Source: Alkalicoccus saliphilus
GTDB taxonomy: Bacteria; Bacillota; Bacilli; Bacillales; Salisediminibacteriaceae
Assembly: GCF_003044065.1 (NCBI RefSeq)
Contig: NZ_PZJJ01000009.1
Coordinates: 49,847-113,846, forward strand
Direction of reading: 5' to 3'
DNA: 64,000 nt
The notes under the pieces were generated by a model, which saw only the letters and a list, made by a program, of their open reading frames with translations, did no database searches and was not told where the DNA came from. Made by a program: the position numbers and the translations under genes. This document shows positions 47,881-56,592 of the stretch, piece after piece (the first letter of the stretch is position 1; each line of letters begins with the position of its first letter).

Positions 47881-49622
47881 GCAGTGTAAATCAGGATAAA
47901 CAGCCTAAAAAAGACACGAAGTTCCGAGGATGGCTGCGGACGATTGACAGTTTGAAAGTGATGAAATGGGTCGTCTACTTATTTTTCTTTCTCTTTCTCG
48001 TTCTGCCATTAGTTTCAGTGTTCCTCGTGAGTTTTACCGGCCAGCCGGTGAATCTGCTTGGATCCTTAGTGAATCCCGACATTATGGCTACGAATATAGA
48101 ACGGTTAAGCAATGCTTCATTTGAGCATTACAGTCTTTTGTTAGGCGGGACGTACTTTTCAGCTCTGCAGAACAGTTTAGCGTTAGCAATTGGAGTTTCC
48201 ATTTTAGTTATATTAATGTGTATTCCCCTGGCGTATGCTTTTGCCAGAACCACGATGCCGTATAAGAAAACGCTGGCTGCACTTTGTACTATTCCACTAA
48301 TCGTTCCAACATTTATTTCCGCAGCAGGTTTTATCATCATGTTCGGACGTACCGGCTGGGTGAATACGATGTATCAGTCGCTTGGTTTCGATGGGGTTTT
48401 GATTGATGCTTATTCGATGACATCTATCGTACTGATTCAAGTGTTTTTCTTTTTTCCATTTGCTTTGTGGCCTATGGTAGCAGCTTTTAAGATAGCTGAT
48501 ATTTCATTAGAAGAAGCTTCCAATAATATGGGTGCGAAAAACTGGTCAACAATGGTGTTCATTACTTTCCCGTTAGCAATACCGGGTATTATATCAGCGG
48601 CTCTTCTTATATTCACGGTGAGTTTCTCTGATTTTGGTACACCAATTATTCTTGCACCTGATGGGCTGAATTTAATTGTAGTAGAAGCTTACAGAGAAAT
48701 ATCAGGTTTCTTTAACTGGGCTGGAGCTTCCATTTTAACTATCGTTATGGTTGCGGTTGCCGCTATCTTTTTCTGGCTGCAGCGATATGTAACTAAAAAT
48801 ATGGACTACGGGACACTTTCGGGTAAGCCGAAAGGAACGAAATTAAACGACAGCAAAATCGTAACACGATCTTTACTCGTATTTACAATCCTTGTTTTGG
48901 TTCTGCCTATGTCTGCGATTTTCTCTGTACTTCTTCAGTCATTTGCTACGACGTGGGGGACAGGTCTACTGCCACGAGGATTTACTATGGACCACTATGC
49001 AACTGTCTTTACTCGTTCCGGGGATAACATTTTAAACAGTATTCTTCTGGCTGGTGGAGCTTTAATAATAAGTGTCATAGTGGCAACGCTGGTATCTTAC
49101 TTTGTAGTTCGGGAAAATACTTCCAAACTAGATTTTATGTCTTCCATTCCACTCATCGTCCCGGGTATTGCTCTTGGTATTGCTTATATTCAAACATTCA
49201 ATACCGCACCACTTCAGCTGACGGGTACTGCCTTTTTATTAATTGTTGCTTATGCCGTTCGACGTATGCCATACATGATCAGATCTACTATGGGAACTAT
49301 GATGGCCATTAAATCAGATATTGAAGAAGCTGCCGTTAATCTAGGAGCATCTAAACTGGTAGCTATTATTACAGTTGTAGGACCGCTTATGCTTCCAGGC
49401 ATTGCTGCAGGTTCAATACTGGTATTCGTTACTGTAATTAAAGAAACGAGTATTACCGTATTGATGGCACCTTCTGACTGGGCACCAATGAGTTTGATGG
49501 TCTTCCAGAATCTACTGCGCGGGGAAGTATATACCGCTTCTGCTATGGCTATGCTGATTATTGTGCTTGTAATTATATTGCAGACGGCAGCAAATAAAAT
49601 CACGAAGAATTCTCTTTACTAA
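47877..49622 (+). CDS. ABC transporter fused permease (two BPD_transp_1 domains)
   Basis: 581 residues, strongly hydrophobic with about 12 membrane segments. Two binding-protein-dependent permease domains in one chain (about 90-300 and 370-575), each with an EAA-type coupling motif: LEEASNNMGAKNWSTMVFITFPLAIPG near 210 and IEEAAVNLGASKLVAIITVVGPLMLPG near 480. This is the FbpB/PhnU fused arrangement, so a single polypeptide forms the channel. Stop and next start overlap by one base (TAATG). Confidence 0.88.
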   Translation: MSSVNQDKQPKKDTKFRGWLRTIDSLKVMKWVVYLFFFLFLVLPLVSVFLVSFTGQPVNLLGSLVNPDIMATNIERLSNASFEHYSLLLGGTYFSALQNSLALAIGVSILVILMCIPLAYAFARTTMPYKKTLAALCTIPLIVPTFISAAGFIIMFGRTGWVNTMYQSLGFDGVLIDAYSMTSIVLIQVFFFFPFALWPMVAAFKIADISLEEASNNMGAKNWSTMVFITFPLAIPGIISAALLIFTVSFSDFGTPIILAPDGLNLIVVEAYREISGFFNWAGASILTIVMVAVAAIFFWLQRYVTKNMDYGTLSGKPKGTKLNDSKIVTRSLLVFTILVLVLPMSAIFSVLLQSFATTWGTGLLPRGFTMDHYATVFTRSGDNILNSILLAGGALIISVIVATLVSYFVVRENTSKLDFMSSIPLIVPGIALGIAYIQTFNTAPLQLTGTAFLLIVAYAVRRMPYMIRSTMGTMMAIKSDIEEAAVNLGASKLVAIITVVGPLMLPGIAAGSILVFVTVIKETSITVLMAPSDWAPMSLMVFQNLLRGEVYTASAMAMLIIVLVIILQTAANKITKNSLY

Positions 49623-50422
49623 TGGCTGCCTTTGATCAGAAAGGATTCATTATTGATCTGGACGGTACGGTGTATTTACAGGATAAGCTGATTCCGGGAG
49701 CCGTTGAAGCTATTAATCAGCTTTATGAAAAAGGGCATAAAATTTGCTTTCTTACTAATAATCCTACAAAACAAAATTCAGCATATTATCATAAGTTAAA
49801 GGACATGGGGATTAAAACCGTAAAAGAAGACATTCTTTCCGGCACGTATTTAAGTGCATTGTTTTTGAAAAGAAACATGCAGGAAGGAGATCTTTTCTGG
49901 TCGGAAGGAGAGGATGCTCTAACTTTTGAACTTAAAGCGGCAGGGCTTCCAATGGCGTCTTCCCCTGAAATGGCTTCTAAAGCTGTTTTAGGAGGAGGGC
50001 CCTCCTTTTCGTTTGATTACCTTAACAACATGGTTCAGGCATATTTAAGCGGAGCGGAAATTTACGCTGTTAACCCGGACCCTTCCTGCCCTGTGGAAAA
50101 CCAGCTGATCCCGGATACAGGAGCCTGGGTAGCAGCGATGCATTCGTTAATGGCCGAAGGTGAGAAGATAGAAATTATAGGTAAACCTTCGAAAAATGCT
50201 GCCGAAACTGTTATTCAATATTTAAACCTTCCTCCTGAAAAATGCTTTGTAATTGGTGATAGGATGGAAACGGATATTTTGATGGCCCAGGATTTCGGGA
50301 TGAATAGTATTCTTGTTTTAAGCGGTGTAACTAAAAAAGAGGACCTGCTGACTGAAAAGAAGATAAAGCCTGATTACGTGTTGACAGACATATCAGAACT
50401 CTCTAATCTTAAAATAGTATAA
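49622..50422 (+). CDS. HAD-IIA family phosphatase (NagD/AraL-like)
   Basis: 266 residues. HAD superfamily with C2-type cap: motif I DLDGTVYL (Asp nucleophile near residue 12), motif II FLTNNPTKQN near 40, motif III Lys in IGKPSKNA near 192 and motif IV GDRMETDI near 215. Characterised relatives dephosphorylate small sugar phosphates, 4-nitrophenyl phosphate, and in some cases glycerol-1/3-phosphate or phosphoglycolate. It overlaps the permease stop and is followed by glpP, so its substrate is probably the phosphate compound imported by the ABC system. The ATG has no strong upstream site and relies on coupling. Confidence 0.86.
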   Translation: MAAFDQKGFIIDLDGTVYLQDKLIPGAVEAINQLYEKGHKICFLTNNPTKQNSAYYHKLKDMGIKTVKEDILSGTYLSALFLKRNMQEGDLFWSEGEDALTFELKAAGLPMASSPEMASKAVLGGGPSFSFDYLNNMVQAYLSGAEIYAVNPDPSCPVENQLIPDTGAWVAAMHSLMAEGEKIEIIGKPSKNAAETVIQYLNLPPEKCFVIGDRMETDILMAQDFGMNSILVLSGVTKKEDLLTEKKIKPDYVLTDISELSNLKIV

Positions 50423-50445
50423 GTATGCATCACGAGAGGCTGGAA

Positions 50446-51033
50446 ATGAAATTGACGACAAAAAAATCACACGATATTGTGGACTTAATTGATTCTCAGG
50501 TAATAGCAGCTATAAGTGACCCTTCTCAAATTGAAACCGCTGTGCATAGTCAGTGTAACGTTGCATTTTTACTAACAGGAGATATTTGTACATTAAACCA
50601 GATGGTTGACAAACTGCAGGGTGGGGGAATGGCTGTTTTTATCCATTTAGATCTTATAGAAGGTTTGAAAAGTGATAAAAAAGCAGTGGATTACATTGCA
50701 GAAAACATAAAACCTGAAGGAATTATTACGACTAAGCCTTTCCTCATAAAATATGCTAATACTGTCGGACTGATTACGATACAAAGGCTTTTTTTATTAG
50801 ATACGACAGCTCTTGAAAAAGGGATACAGATGATTCAGTCTTCGAAACCCGATGCCATTGAAATGCTGCCCGGTATTATACCTAAAGTCGTTGACCGTAT
50901 AGCTTCAGAGTATGAGATTCCTATTATTACCGGGGGCTTGATAGAGACAAAAGAGGAGATCATGACAAGTCTTGAAGCGGGAGCCCTTGCCACTTCTGTC
51001 GGAAGAACATCGCTATGGAACCTGGATCTCTAG
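50446..51033 (+). CDS. glpP: glycerol-3-phosphate-responsive antiterminator GlpP
   Basis: 195 residues from ATG 50446 (GAGAGG 6 nt upstream); ATG 50425 adds seven residues but has no site. GlpP family marks: VFIHLDLIEGLKSD near 70, PEGIITTKPFLIKYA near 98, IQRLFLLDTTALEKG near 117, PDAIEMLPGIIPKV near 140 and ITGGLIETKEEI near 165. In B. subtilis GlpP binds leader RNA of glpFK, glpD and glpTQ with glycerol-3-phosphate as effector and prevents premature termination. Here it ends an ABC importer operon that has a terminator in its own leader, so autogenous positive control is likely. Followed by a terminator. Confidence 0.92.
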   Translation: MKLTTKKSHDIVDLIDSQVIAAISDPSQIETAVHSQCNVAFLLTGDICTLNQMVDKLQGGGMAVFIHLDLIEGLKSDKKAVDYIAENIKPEGIITTKPFLIKYANTVGLITIQRLFLLDTTALEKGIQMIQSSKPDAIEMLPGIIPKVVDRIASEYEIPIITGGLIETKEEIMTSLEAGALATSVGRTSLWNLDL

Positions 51034-51058
51034 AAGTGTAGGGGATATCTGTTAATTC

Positions 51059-51091
51059 AGCCTGCTGTGCTTTTTAGACAGCAGGCTTTTT
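51059..51091 (+). terminator. intrinsic terminator after glpP
   Basis: AGCCTGCTGT (51059-51068) pairs with ACAGCAGGCT (51078-51087), 9-nt loop, T-run to 51091. Confidence 0.9.
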
Positions 51092-51190
51092 CAATGAACT
51101 TAAAATATGCATTAAAAACAGAATATAAAAAGTATTATATTTATTTGGAAGACAGGAATGCAAAGACGGAAAACAGAAAGAAGGGGTAGT

Positions 51191-52249
51191 ATGCCTGCAT
51201 CAAATAAGGCTGAGATGACGATGTATTTCTCAAATGATTTAAACCCTCTGATGGAATTAGTGGATGATTTTAACACCCTTCCTGTAATATATATTTACAT
51301 CGGTCATGAAAGCACTTTAGATTACAGCTCATTTATCGATGCTCTCTTAAGAGAAACACCGCACAATTTCAAACTTTATCTTTTTATCAATCCATACATG
51401 CATGAAAGTCCTTTTATTCAGAAATTAAAAAACGATATTTCTTTTACAAGTATTAATTATTGCTTCAGGCCCTCTGGAAATTTTATTGCCACAAAAGAAT
51501 CCGTTTTTATTAGTAATGAATACGGTATATTCATAGATGAAAAGTTCAGTGATGCGAAAGGGTTCATATCTAAAGATACTAAAATAATTAATAAACTGAT
51601 CTCTCCTTTTCTACAAATACTTAATAAAAACAACTTAGACAAACAGAGTGTGAGAGATTACAAAGGGACAAGGTTTATTGCTGAAATAGAATATTATAGA
51701 AATCAATTAACATTTTTAATACGGGAATTCGAAAAAATTGTTACAAAGTCGTACAATGTTGAACAAAGTTATTCTAACAGGGAAACTAATTCATATTCAT
51801 TAGATAATTGGTCCAAACGTATGCTTCATACAGTGAACTCCCTGCAAGCTTTAATTGCTGACTACAAAGCTTCCAATCCAGGATTTGATCAGTTCGACAA
51901 GGATGATGGGGGAATTAATGAATTAAACAGTCTATTAACCCAGCTGGAAATTAATATCTCTAATGAAGAAGAACCGTTTACCTCGAAAACCTTACATAAT
52001 CCTTACGAGGAAATCGGTTATAATACGGAGCTGATAGAAGAATACTCGGATATTTACAGTCATCTTATTGGTATGGTAAACGATAACATTAATAATTCGG
52101 ATAACTACATGACCACTATAGAAGAAACTTTAGATGAAATGAAAAAAACAGCATCCAGTTATCTGAAAGCGCATTCAGAAGTGCATGAAAAGATAGCAGG
52201 GCTAATTTATTATTTAAACAGGACAGTTTTTAGTATAAAGTGCCTTTAA
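51191..52249 (+). CDS. orphan AT-rich protein of unknown function
   Basis: 352 residues from ATG 51191 (AAGGGG upstream); a longer frame from 51158 lacks a site. I recognise no family. The N-terminal ~150 residues look globular alpha/beta (PVIYIYIGHES, NFKLYLFINPYM, SGNFIATKESVFISNEYGIFID), with a faint phospholipase-D-like or cytoplasmic sensor flavour but no catalytic HxK motif. The C-terminal 200 residues are mostly helical, rich in Asn, Ser, Glu and Lys. There is no signal peptide or membrane segment. Codon usage is visibly AT-richer than the flanking genes. Terminators at 51059 and 52280 isolate it as a single transcript. It may be a recent acquisition. Confidence 0.75.
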   Translation: MPASNKAEMTMYFSNDLNPLMELVDDFNTLPVIYIYIGHESTLDYSSFIDALLRETPHNFKLYLFINPYMHESPFIQKLKNDISFTSINYCFRPSGNFIATKESVFISNEYGIFIDEKFSDAKGFISKDTKIINKLISPFLQILNKNNLDKQSVRDYKGTRFIAEIEYYRNQLTFLIREFEKIVTKSYNVEQSYSNRETNSYSLDNWSKRMLHTVNSLQALIADYKASNPGFDQFDKDDGGINELNSLLTQLEINISNEEEPFTSKTLHNPYEEIGYNTELIEEYSDIYSHLIGMVNDNINNSDNYMTTIEETLDEMKKTASSYLKAHSEVHEKIAGLIYYLNRTVFSIKCL

Positions 52250-52279
52250 AAATACAGTAGGCTCGTGAAATACAGATGA

Positions 52280-52321
52280 AAAAGACAGAGGGAAAAGTTA
52301 ATACTTTTCCCTCTGTCTTTT
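52280..52321. terminator. bidirectional intrinsic terminator
   Basis: Perfect 18-bp stem: arms 52280-52297 (AAAAGACAGAGGG...) and 52304-52321, loop TTAATA. T-rich ends on both strands serve the convergent genes ending at 52249 and 52325. Confidence 0.93.
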
Positions 52322-52324
52322 AAT

Positions 52325-52864
52325 TTATACGACCGGTCCACCCGGCTGAACGCTCTGTTTGTTCAGCTGATTATCCGGCTGTTCTGACGAAATTTCCACT
52401 TCCGGCTGAACACCGGTGGTTTCCGTCTTTACAGCCGTCTGGCGGTCAGATTCTTTTTTGACCTGGCGGAGATAATAGATGAAAGCAGCTCCACGCATGA
52501 TGCCTTCAAGGTCTTTTTTATCAATGTAGTTGAGGGCTGCTGTTGCACGGTCGTGCTTTACGGATGTAAAGCCGGCCATAGTAGCTGTCAGGTGATGAGC
52601 CGCCTGACCGGTATCGTGGACGATGTCAAAAAGCGGGTTGAGCTTTCCGATTTTTTTATTCAAATCCACGAGAGTTTCATTCGTGTTGTAGAGAATAAGG
52701 GAAGTTTCATTTGTGATTTCTCCGACGCTCTTATTCAATGTAGAAACCGTTTCTGCCGTGTTATTCAGCGTATCTGCCAGTTTCTGGAGAACCGGACGAA
52801 GAAAGAGAACTCCGAGAAATAAAGCTACACCAATAACTAGTACACCAATTCCTAACCAATCCAT
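52325..52864 (-). CDS. DUF948 membrane-anchored protein
   Basis: 179 residues from ATG 52864, with GAGGTG upstream; a GTG at 52873 overlaps that site. One N-terminal membrane helix (about 5-27, LGIGVLVIGVALFLGVLFL) followed by a long helical, probably coiled-coil region (LQKLADTLNNTAETVSTLNKSVGEI) and an unstructured Gln/Pro/Glu-rich tail. This is the DUF948 (YtxG-like) pattern, associated with general-stress or envelope-associated proteins; function unknown. Single gene, convergent with the orphan gene and divergent from nupC. Confidence 0.85.
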   Translation of the reverse strand: MDWLGIGVLVIGVALFLGVLFLRPVLQKLADTLNNTAETVSTLNKSVGEITNETSLILYNTNETLVDLNKKIGKLNPLFDIVHDTGQAAHHLTATMAGFTSVKHDRATAALNYIDKKDLEGIMRGAAFIYYLRQVKKESDRQTAVKTETTGVQPEVEISSEQPDNQLNKQSVQPGGPVV

Positions 52865-53200
52865 ATGTAACACCTCATTTCAAAAATTTGGTCATAACAT
52901 CATTATCCCGTTAATTGCGTCTGAAAGCAAGCTGCTGCATCGATCTCCGGTTTCTTTTTAATAGAAAAAGAAAAGAGCGGGATAGACAGCTTTTTACGAG
53001 CTGATCTGACTTTCCCCCGTTAGGTGGATACGTTTTTATTACCCCTCTTTTCCAATTAATAAACAACCTTTGCAGAACGAACATAAGTATAAAGAAGTGT
53101 TTTGAAATAATGATTAAAAAAACGTTTACATTTGTTCAAAAACTTTGGTATATTTATATTGTTCAATTGAGAGCATACTTATAATTACGGAGGGAACATC
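52865..53200. other. 336-bp divergent region between the DUF948 gene and nupC
   Basis: Right half carries the nupC promoter and operators. The left half has no recognisable gene; a basal minus-strand promoter for the DUF948 gene should be here but I cannot pick one with confidence. Confidence 0.45.
53117..53166 (+). promoter_or_regulatory. nupC promoter with candidate DeoR operator repeats and cre site
   Basis: -35 TTTACA (53125-53130), 18-nt spacer, -10 TATATT (53149-53154). Two direct copies of TTGTTCAA, at 53132-53139 (spacer) and 53159-53166 (near the start point), are 27 bp apart and resemble the TTCAA/ATTGAACAA elements of the B. subtilis DeoR operator. The 14-mer at 53117-53130 ending CGTTTACA matches cre at 12 of 14 positions and covers the -35. 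Confidence 0.6.
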
Positions 53201-54454
53201 ATGAATATTTTATGGGGAATGGCCGGTATTTTGACAATTCTCACAATCGCTTTCTTACTATCGTCAGACCGTAAATCGATAAAGCTGAGAACTGTTCTGG
53301 GCGGACTTTCCATTCAGATTATGTTTGCTTTTATCGTTCTTTATTCAACCGCAGGACAGGAAATACTGCTTTGGTTTACCGATATTGTAAACGCCATCAT
53401 AGGTTTTACGGATGAAGGAATAGATTTTCTATTCGGAGGTCTGTATGATGCTGAGGGCATAGGTATGGTATTTGCTTTTGAAGTATTAACGATTATTATC
53501 TTTTTCTCATCCCTTATTTCAGTTCTATACTACTTAGGTATTATGCAGTTTTTCATTAAAATTATCGGGGGAGCACTCTCATGGCTTCTCGGAACAAGCA
53601 GAACGGAATCACTTTCAGCTTCTGCCAACATTTTTGTAGGACAGACGGAAGCACCGCTTGTGGTAAAACCGTTCCTTCCAACGATGACCCGCTCCGAACT
53701 TTTTGCTGTAATGACCGGGGGACTTGCTTCTGTGGCTGGTTCTGTACTCGTTGGTTATTCCCTCCTTGGGGTACCGCTTGAGTATCTTCTTGCAGCAAGC
53801 TTCATGGCTGCACCGTCCGGACTCGTCATGGCTAAAATCATTATGCCGGAAACCCGTCCGGAAGAATCGTCAGATCACCAGCCGGTGGAAATGGATGACG
53901 ATAAAGAATCCTACAACGTCATTGACGCTGCAGCACGCGGAGCCAGTACTGGTCTGCAGCTCGTTTTGAATATCGCGGCTATGCTTCTTGCATTTATTGC
54001 ACTCGTAGCATTACTGAACGGCGGACTTGGTGTAATCCAGTCAGGCTTTAACTGGGTGATGGATTTCTTTGGAGCAGCCTTCCAGCTGGAGGGACTGACA
54101 CTTCAGAACATTCTTGGAGCAATCTTTGCACCGCTTGCTTTCATGATCGGTGTACCTTGGGCCGAAGCACTGCAGGCTGGTAACTTTATCGGGCAGAAAC
54201 TTATTCTGAATGAGTTCGTTGCCTACGCTAATTTTGCACCGCAGATTGAAGACCTTGATCCGAAGACAGTGCTTGTTGTCAGTTTCGCTCTCTGTGGCTT
54301 CGCAAACGTTGCTTCTCTCGGTATTCTTCTCGGGGGACTCGGTAAGCTCGCTCCAAGCCGGCGCGGAGATATTGCCCAGCTTGGTGTGAAGGCTATTCTG
54401 GCAGGGACACTTGCTTCACTTTTAAATGCGTCCATTGCAGGAATGTTCTTTTAA
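53201..54454 (+). CDS. nupC: NupC-family concentrative nucleoside transporter
   Basis: 417 residues, polytopic, about 9-10 membrane segments. CNT family: NIFVGQTEAPLVVKPFL near residue 143 (substrate/cation-binding motif), SYSLLGVPLEYLLAASFMAAP near 185 and GFANVASLGILLGGLG near 368. Imports nucleosides with a cation. The hydrophilic acidic loop PEESSDHQPVEMDDDKES near 220 is typical. GGAGGG upstream. First gene of nupC-deoC, followed by deoR, so it should bring in deoxyribonucleosides. Confidence 0.94.
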   Translation: MNILWGMAGILTILTIAFLLSSDRKSIKLRTVLGGLSIQIMFAFIVLYSTAGQEILLWFTDIVNAIIGFTDEGIDFLFGGLYDAEGIGMVFAFEVLTIIIFFSSLISVLYYLGIMQFFIKIIGGALSWLLGTSRTESLSASANIFVGQTEAPLVVKPFLPTMTRSELFAVMTGGLASVAGSVLVGYSLLGVPLEYLLAASFMAAPSGLVMAKIIMPETRPEESSDHQPVEMDDDKESYNVIDAAARGASTGLQLVLNIAAMLLAFIALVALLNGGLGVIQSGFNWVMDFFGAAFQLEGLTLQNILGAIFAPLAFMIGVPWAEALQAGNFIGQKLILNEFVAYANFAPQIEDLDPKTVLVVSFALCGFANVASLGILLGGLGKLAPSRRGDIAQLGVKAILAGTLASLLNASIAGMFF

Positions 54455-54523
54455 TAACAAAACGCATCAACAGCTCAGTTCAATAATGTTTAAAAATCTG
54501 GATTTTACAAGGAGAGATATATT

Positions 54524-55195
54524 ATGACAAAGTCTGCAGCATCTATTATTGACCACACGCTTCTAAAACCGGAAACAACGAAAGAGCAAGTCCTGGAGCT
54601 CTGCCGGGAAGCGGCGGAATACGGATTTGCTTCCGTATGTGTTAATCCGACATGGGTTAAAACATGTGCAGAAGAACTTAAAAATTCCAACGCAAAAGTT
54701 TGTACCGTCATTGGTTTTCCACTGGGGGCCAATACTCCGGAAGTAAAAGCATTTGAAACGAAAGATGCTATAAAAAACGGGGCGGAAGAAGTAGATATGG
54801 TATTGAACATCGGTGCGCTTAAAGATGGCAGCCTGGAACTGGTAGAGCAGGATATGCGTGCCGTCCAGGAAGCCGCTGAAGGAAAAGCACTCACAAAAGT
54901 AATTCTTGAAACGTGTCTTCTGACAGATGATGAAAAACGTACTGCCTGCAGCATTGCTGTTAAAGCAGGCCTTGATTTTGTAAAAACATCCACCGGGTTC
55001 TCCTTCGGTGCCGCTACGGTGGAAGACGTGAAATTAATGAGGGAGGCAGTCGGGGATAAAGCAGGTGTAAAAGCCTCCGGCGGTGTTAAAACGAAAGAGG
55101 ACGCGCAGGCGATGATTGATGCAGGAGCGACACGCATTGGTGCAAGCGCCGGAGTAGCCATCGTAAAAGGTGAAGAAAGCAGCTCGGACTACTAA
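54524..55195 (+). CDS. deoC: deoxyribose-phosphate aldolase DeoC
   Basis: 223 residues, AAGGAGAG upstream. Class I aldolase cleaving 2-deoxyribose-5-phosphate to glyceraldehyde-3-phosphate and acetaldehyde. [11 protein letters not shown] at the start, CVNPTWV near 40, [14 protein letters not shown] near 90 and the Schiff-base lysine in [18 protein letters not shown] near 153, then [13 protein letters not shown] near 185. Completes use of deoxynucleosides imported by NupC; a phosphorylase gene is not in this cluster. Terminator follows. Confidence 0.96.
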   Translation: MTKSAASIIDHTLLKPETTKEQVLELCREAAEYGFASVCVNPTWVKTCAEELKNSNAKVCTVIGFPLGANTPEVKAFETKDAIKNGAEEVDMVLNIGALKDGSLELVEQDMRAVQEAAEGKALTKVILETCLLTDDEKRTACSIAVKAGLDFVKTSTGFSFGAATVEDVKLMREAVGDKAGVKASGGVKTKEDAQAMIDAGATRIGASAGVAIVKGEESSSDY

Positions 55196-55199
55196 ATAA

Positions 55200-55238
55200 C
55201 AAAAAGCATTCTGTCCAGGCGGCAGAATGCTTTTTTCA
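55200..55238 (+). terminator. intrinsic terminator after deoC
   Basis: Stem AAAAAGCATTCTG (55201-55213) with CAGAATGCTTTTTT, 9-nt loop, T6. Separates nupC-deoC from deoR. Confidence 0.9.
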
Positions 55239-55245
55239 AAAAAAC

Positions 55246-55259
55246 TGTAAGCGTAAACA
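55246..55259 (+). promoter_or_regulatory. cre-like site upstream of deoR
   Basis: TGTAAGCGTAAACA matches TGWAANCGNTNWCA at 13 of 14 positions, between the deoC terminator and deoR. A weaker AACGCTTGC box follows near 55290. Suggests CcpA control of deoR. Confidence 0.45.
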
Positions 55260-55381
55260 ATGCGTCAGTGGCAGTGCTTTCAGTAAAGAAAACGCTTGCT
55301 TTTTGTACAAAATTATGAAATGATGTTCATAGATTGTTTTACAATAGTTCGAAAATTGCAATAGTCTGAGGGGTGGAAAAT

Positions 55382-56347
55382 GTGACAAAAGATAAGCTGG
55401 CACGGGTGGTACGTGCCGCTAAAATGTACTATCAGCTTGATTACAGCCAGCAGGCAATTGCAGAGGAACTCGGAATTTCCCGTCCTTCAGTTTCCAGGCT
55501 GCTGCAGGAGGCTAAAGATAGAGGAATTGTCCAGATACGTATCGTTGACCCGGAAGAAGATGTTCAGCAGCTCGCCGAACTTCTGAAGGAACATTACGGA
55601 CTGAAGGAATGTCTGATTGCTGATTCACCGGTGAATGATGAAAAAGTAATTAAAGAAGAAATCGGCCGCAAAGCTTCAGAATATTTGTTTCAGATTGTAA
55701 AAGATGGGGACATTATCGGGGCAACATGGGGAACAACCATTTATGAAGTGGCAAGACATATGAAAACTAAAAGTGTTCATGATGTAAATGTCACCCAGCT
55801 GAATGGGGGAGTCAGCTATTCCGAAACCAATACATACGCAGCTGAAATCCTGAATTATCTGGGGCGGGCTTTTCACACCTCTCCGCACTTTCTGCCGCTT
55901 CCAGCTATCGTTGACCATCTCGTCGTCAAGCAGGCAATTGTCAGCGACCGGCACATACGATACGTACTGGAGCTTGCTGAAAAAGCAAACATTGCCCTTT
56001 TTACTGTCGGCAACCGGTACGAAGAATCTGCTCTGTATAAAGCAGACTATTTGTCTGAGGAAGATCTGAAAGTATTAAAGGAAAAGCATGCGGTAGGGGA
56101 TATCTGCTCCCATATGATCGATATTGAGGGAAATGTCTGTGATGAAGGAATTAACTCCCGGACGATCGGTATCGGGCTGGAACATCTCCGGAAAAAAGAA
56201 TTTTCGATTCTTGCTGCTGGAGGAATGAAGAAAGCAGAAGGCATCATCGGGGCATTGAACGGCCAATATGCCAATGTCCTGATCACGGACCAATATACTG
56301 CAGAAGTACTTATCAGTAAAATCAGGCAGGAGGATACAGCCTCCTGA
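55382..56347 (+). CDS. deoR: DeoR, SorC-family deoxyribonucleoside regulator
   Basis: 321 residues from GTG 55382 (GAGGGGTGG upstream); GTG 55373 overlaps that site. N-terminal helix-turn-helix YSQQAIAEELGISRPSVSRLLQEAKDRG (about 20-47), then the SorC-type sugar-binding domain with GATWGTTIYEVARHM near 112, VTQLNGG near 135, FTVGNRY near 205 and GICSHMID-like plus TIGIGLEHLR near 260. Closest described relative is B. subtilis DeoR, which represses dra-nupC-pdp and is induced by deoxyribose-5-phosphate. Its own transcription unit lies after the deoC terminator. Confidence 0.9.
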   Translation: MTKDKLARVVRAAKMYYQLDYSQQAIAEELGISRPSVSRLLQEAKDRGIVQIRIVDPEEDVQQLAELLKEHYGLKECLIADSPVNDEKVIKEEIGRKASEYLFQIVKDGDIIGATWGTTIYEVARHMKTKSVHDVNVTQLNGGVSYSETNTYAAEILNYLGRAFHTSPHFLPLPAIVDHLVVKQAIVSDRHIRYVLELAEKANIALFTVGNRYEESALYKADYLSEEDLKVLKEKHAVGDICSHMIDIEGNVCDEGINSRTIGIGLEHLRKKEFSILAAGGMKKAEGIIGALNGQYANVLITDQYTAEVLISKIRQEDTAS

Positions 56348-56403
56348 GGTTCTGCAGAGTCTGGACAGGGAACAGAAAACTTCCTGCAAAATAATAGTTT
56401 AAT

Positions 56404-56455
56404 AAAAGCCTGAAGAGGATGATGACGGAGACGTTGTGTACCGCTTCAGGCTTTT
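56404..56455 (+). terminator. intrinsic terminator after deoR
   Basis: 12-bp stem AAAAGCCTGAAG (56404-56415) / CTTCAGGCTTTT (56444-56455) with a 28-nt loop. Confidence 0.75.
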
Positions 56456-56505
56456 GAGCGGTTCCAAAATCTTTAAAGGAAACTTCATTTCAAGTCCCTT
56501 AAGCA

Positions 56506-56544
56506 AAGAAAAGCCCGTCCCTGAAAATACAAGCAGGACGGGCT
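56506..56544 (-). terminator. terminator of the SEC-C protein gene
   Basis: AGCCCGTCC (56512-56520) pairs with GGACGGGCT (56536-56544). On the minus strand the stem is followed by TTTTCTTT, so it ends transcription of the gene at 56593-57555. Confidence 0.8.
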
Positions 56545-56592
56545 GAACTCAGAAGCAGACAGTATTTTAAAAGTATAAATTTTTAACGGAAG

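Noticed and set aside
45699..49622. Annotation of the ABC system as a ferric iron transporter FbpABC
   Set aside because: Architecture matches, but the binding protein lacks the obvious paired tyrosines and the operon ends in a phosphatase and glpP, so a phosphate-ester ligand is more likely. Kept as generic ABC importer.
45699..49622. Annotation as 2-aminoethylphosphonate transporter PhnSTU
   Set aside because: Sequence style is close, but no phosphonatase or transaminase genes are nearby. Retained only as an alternative in the evidence.
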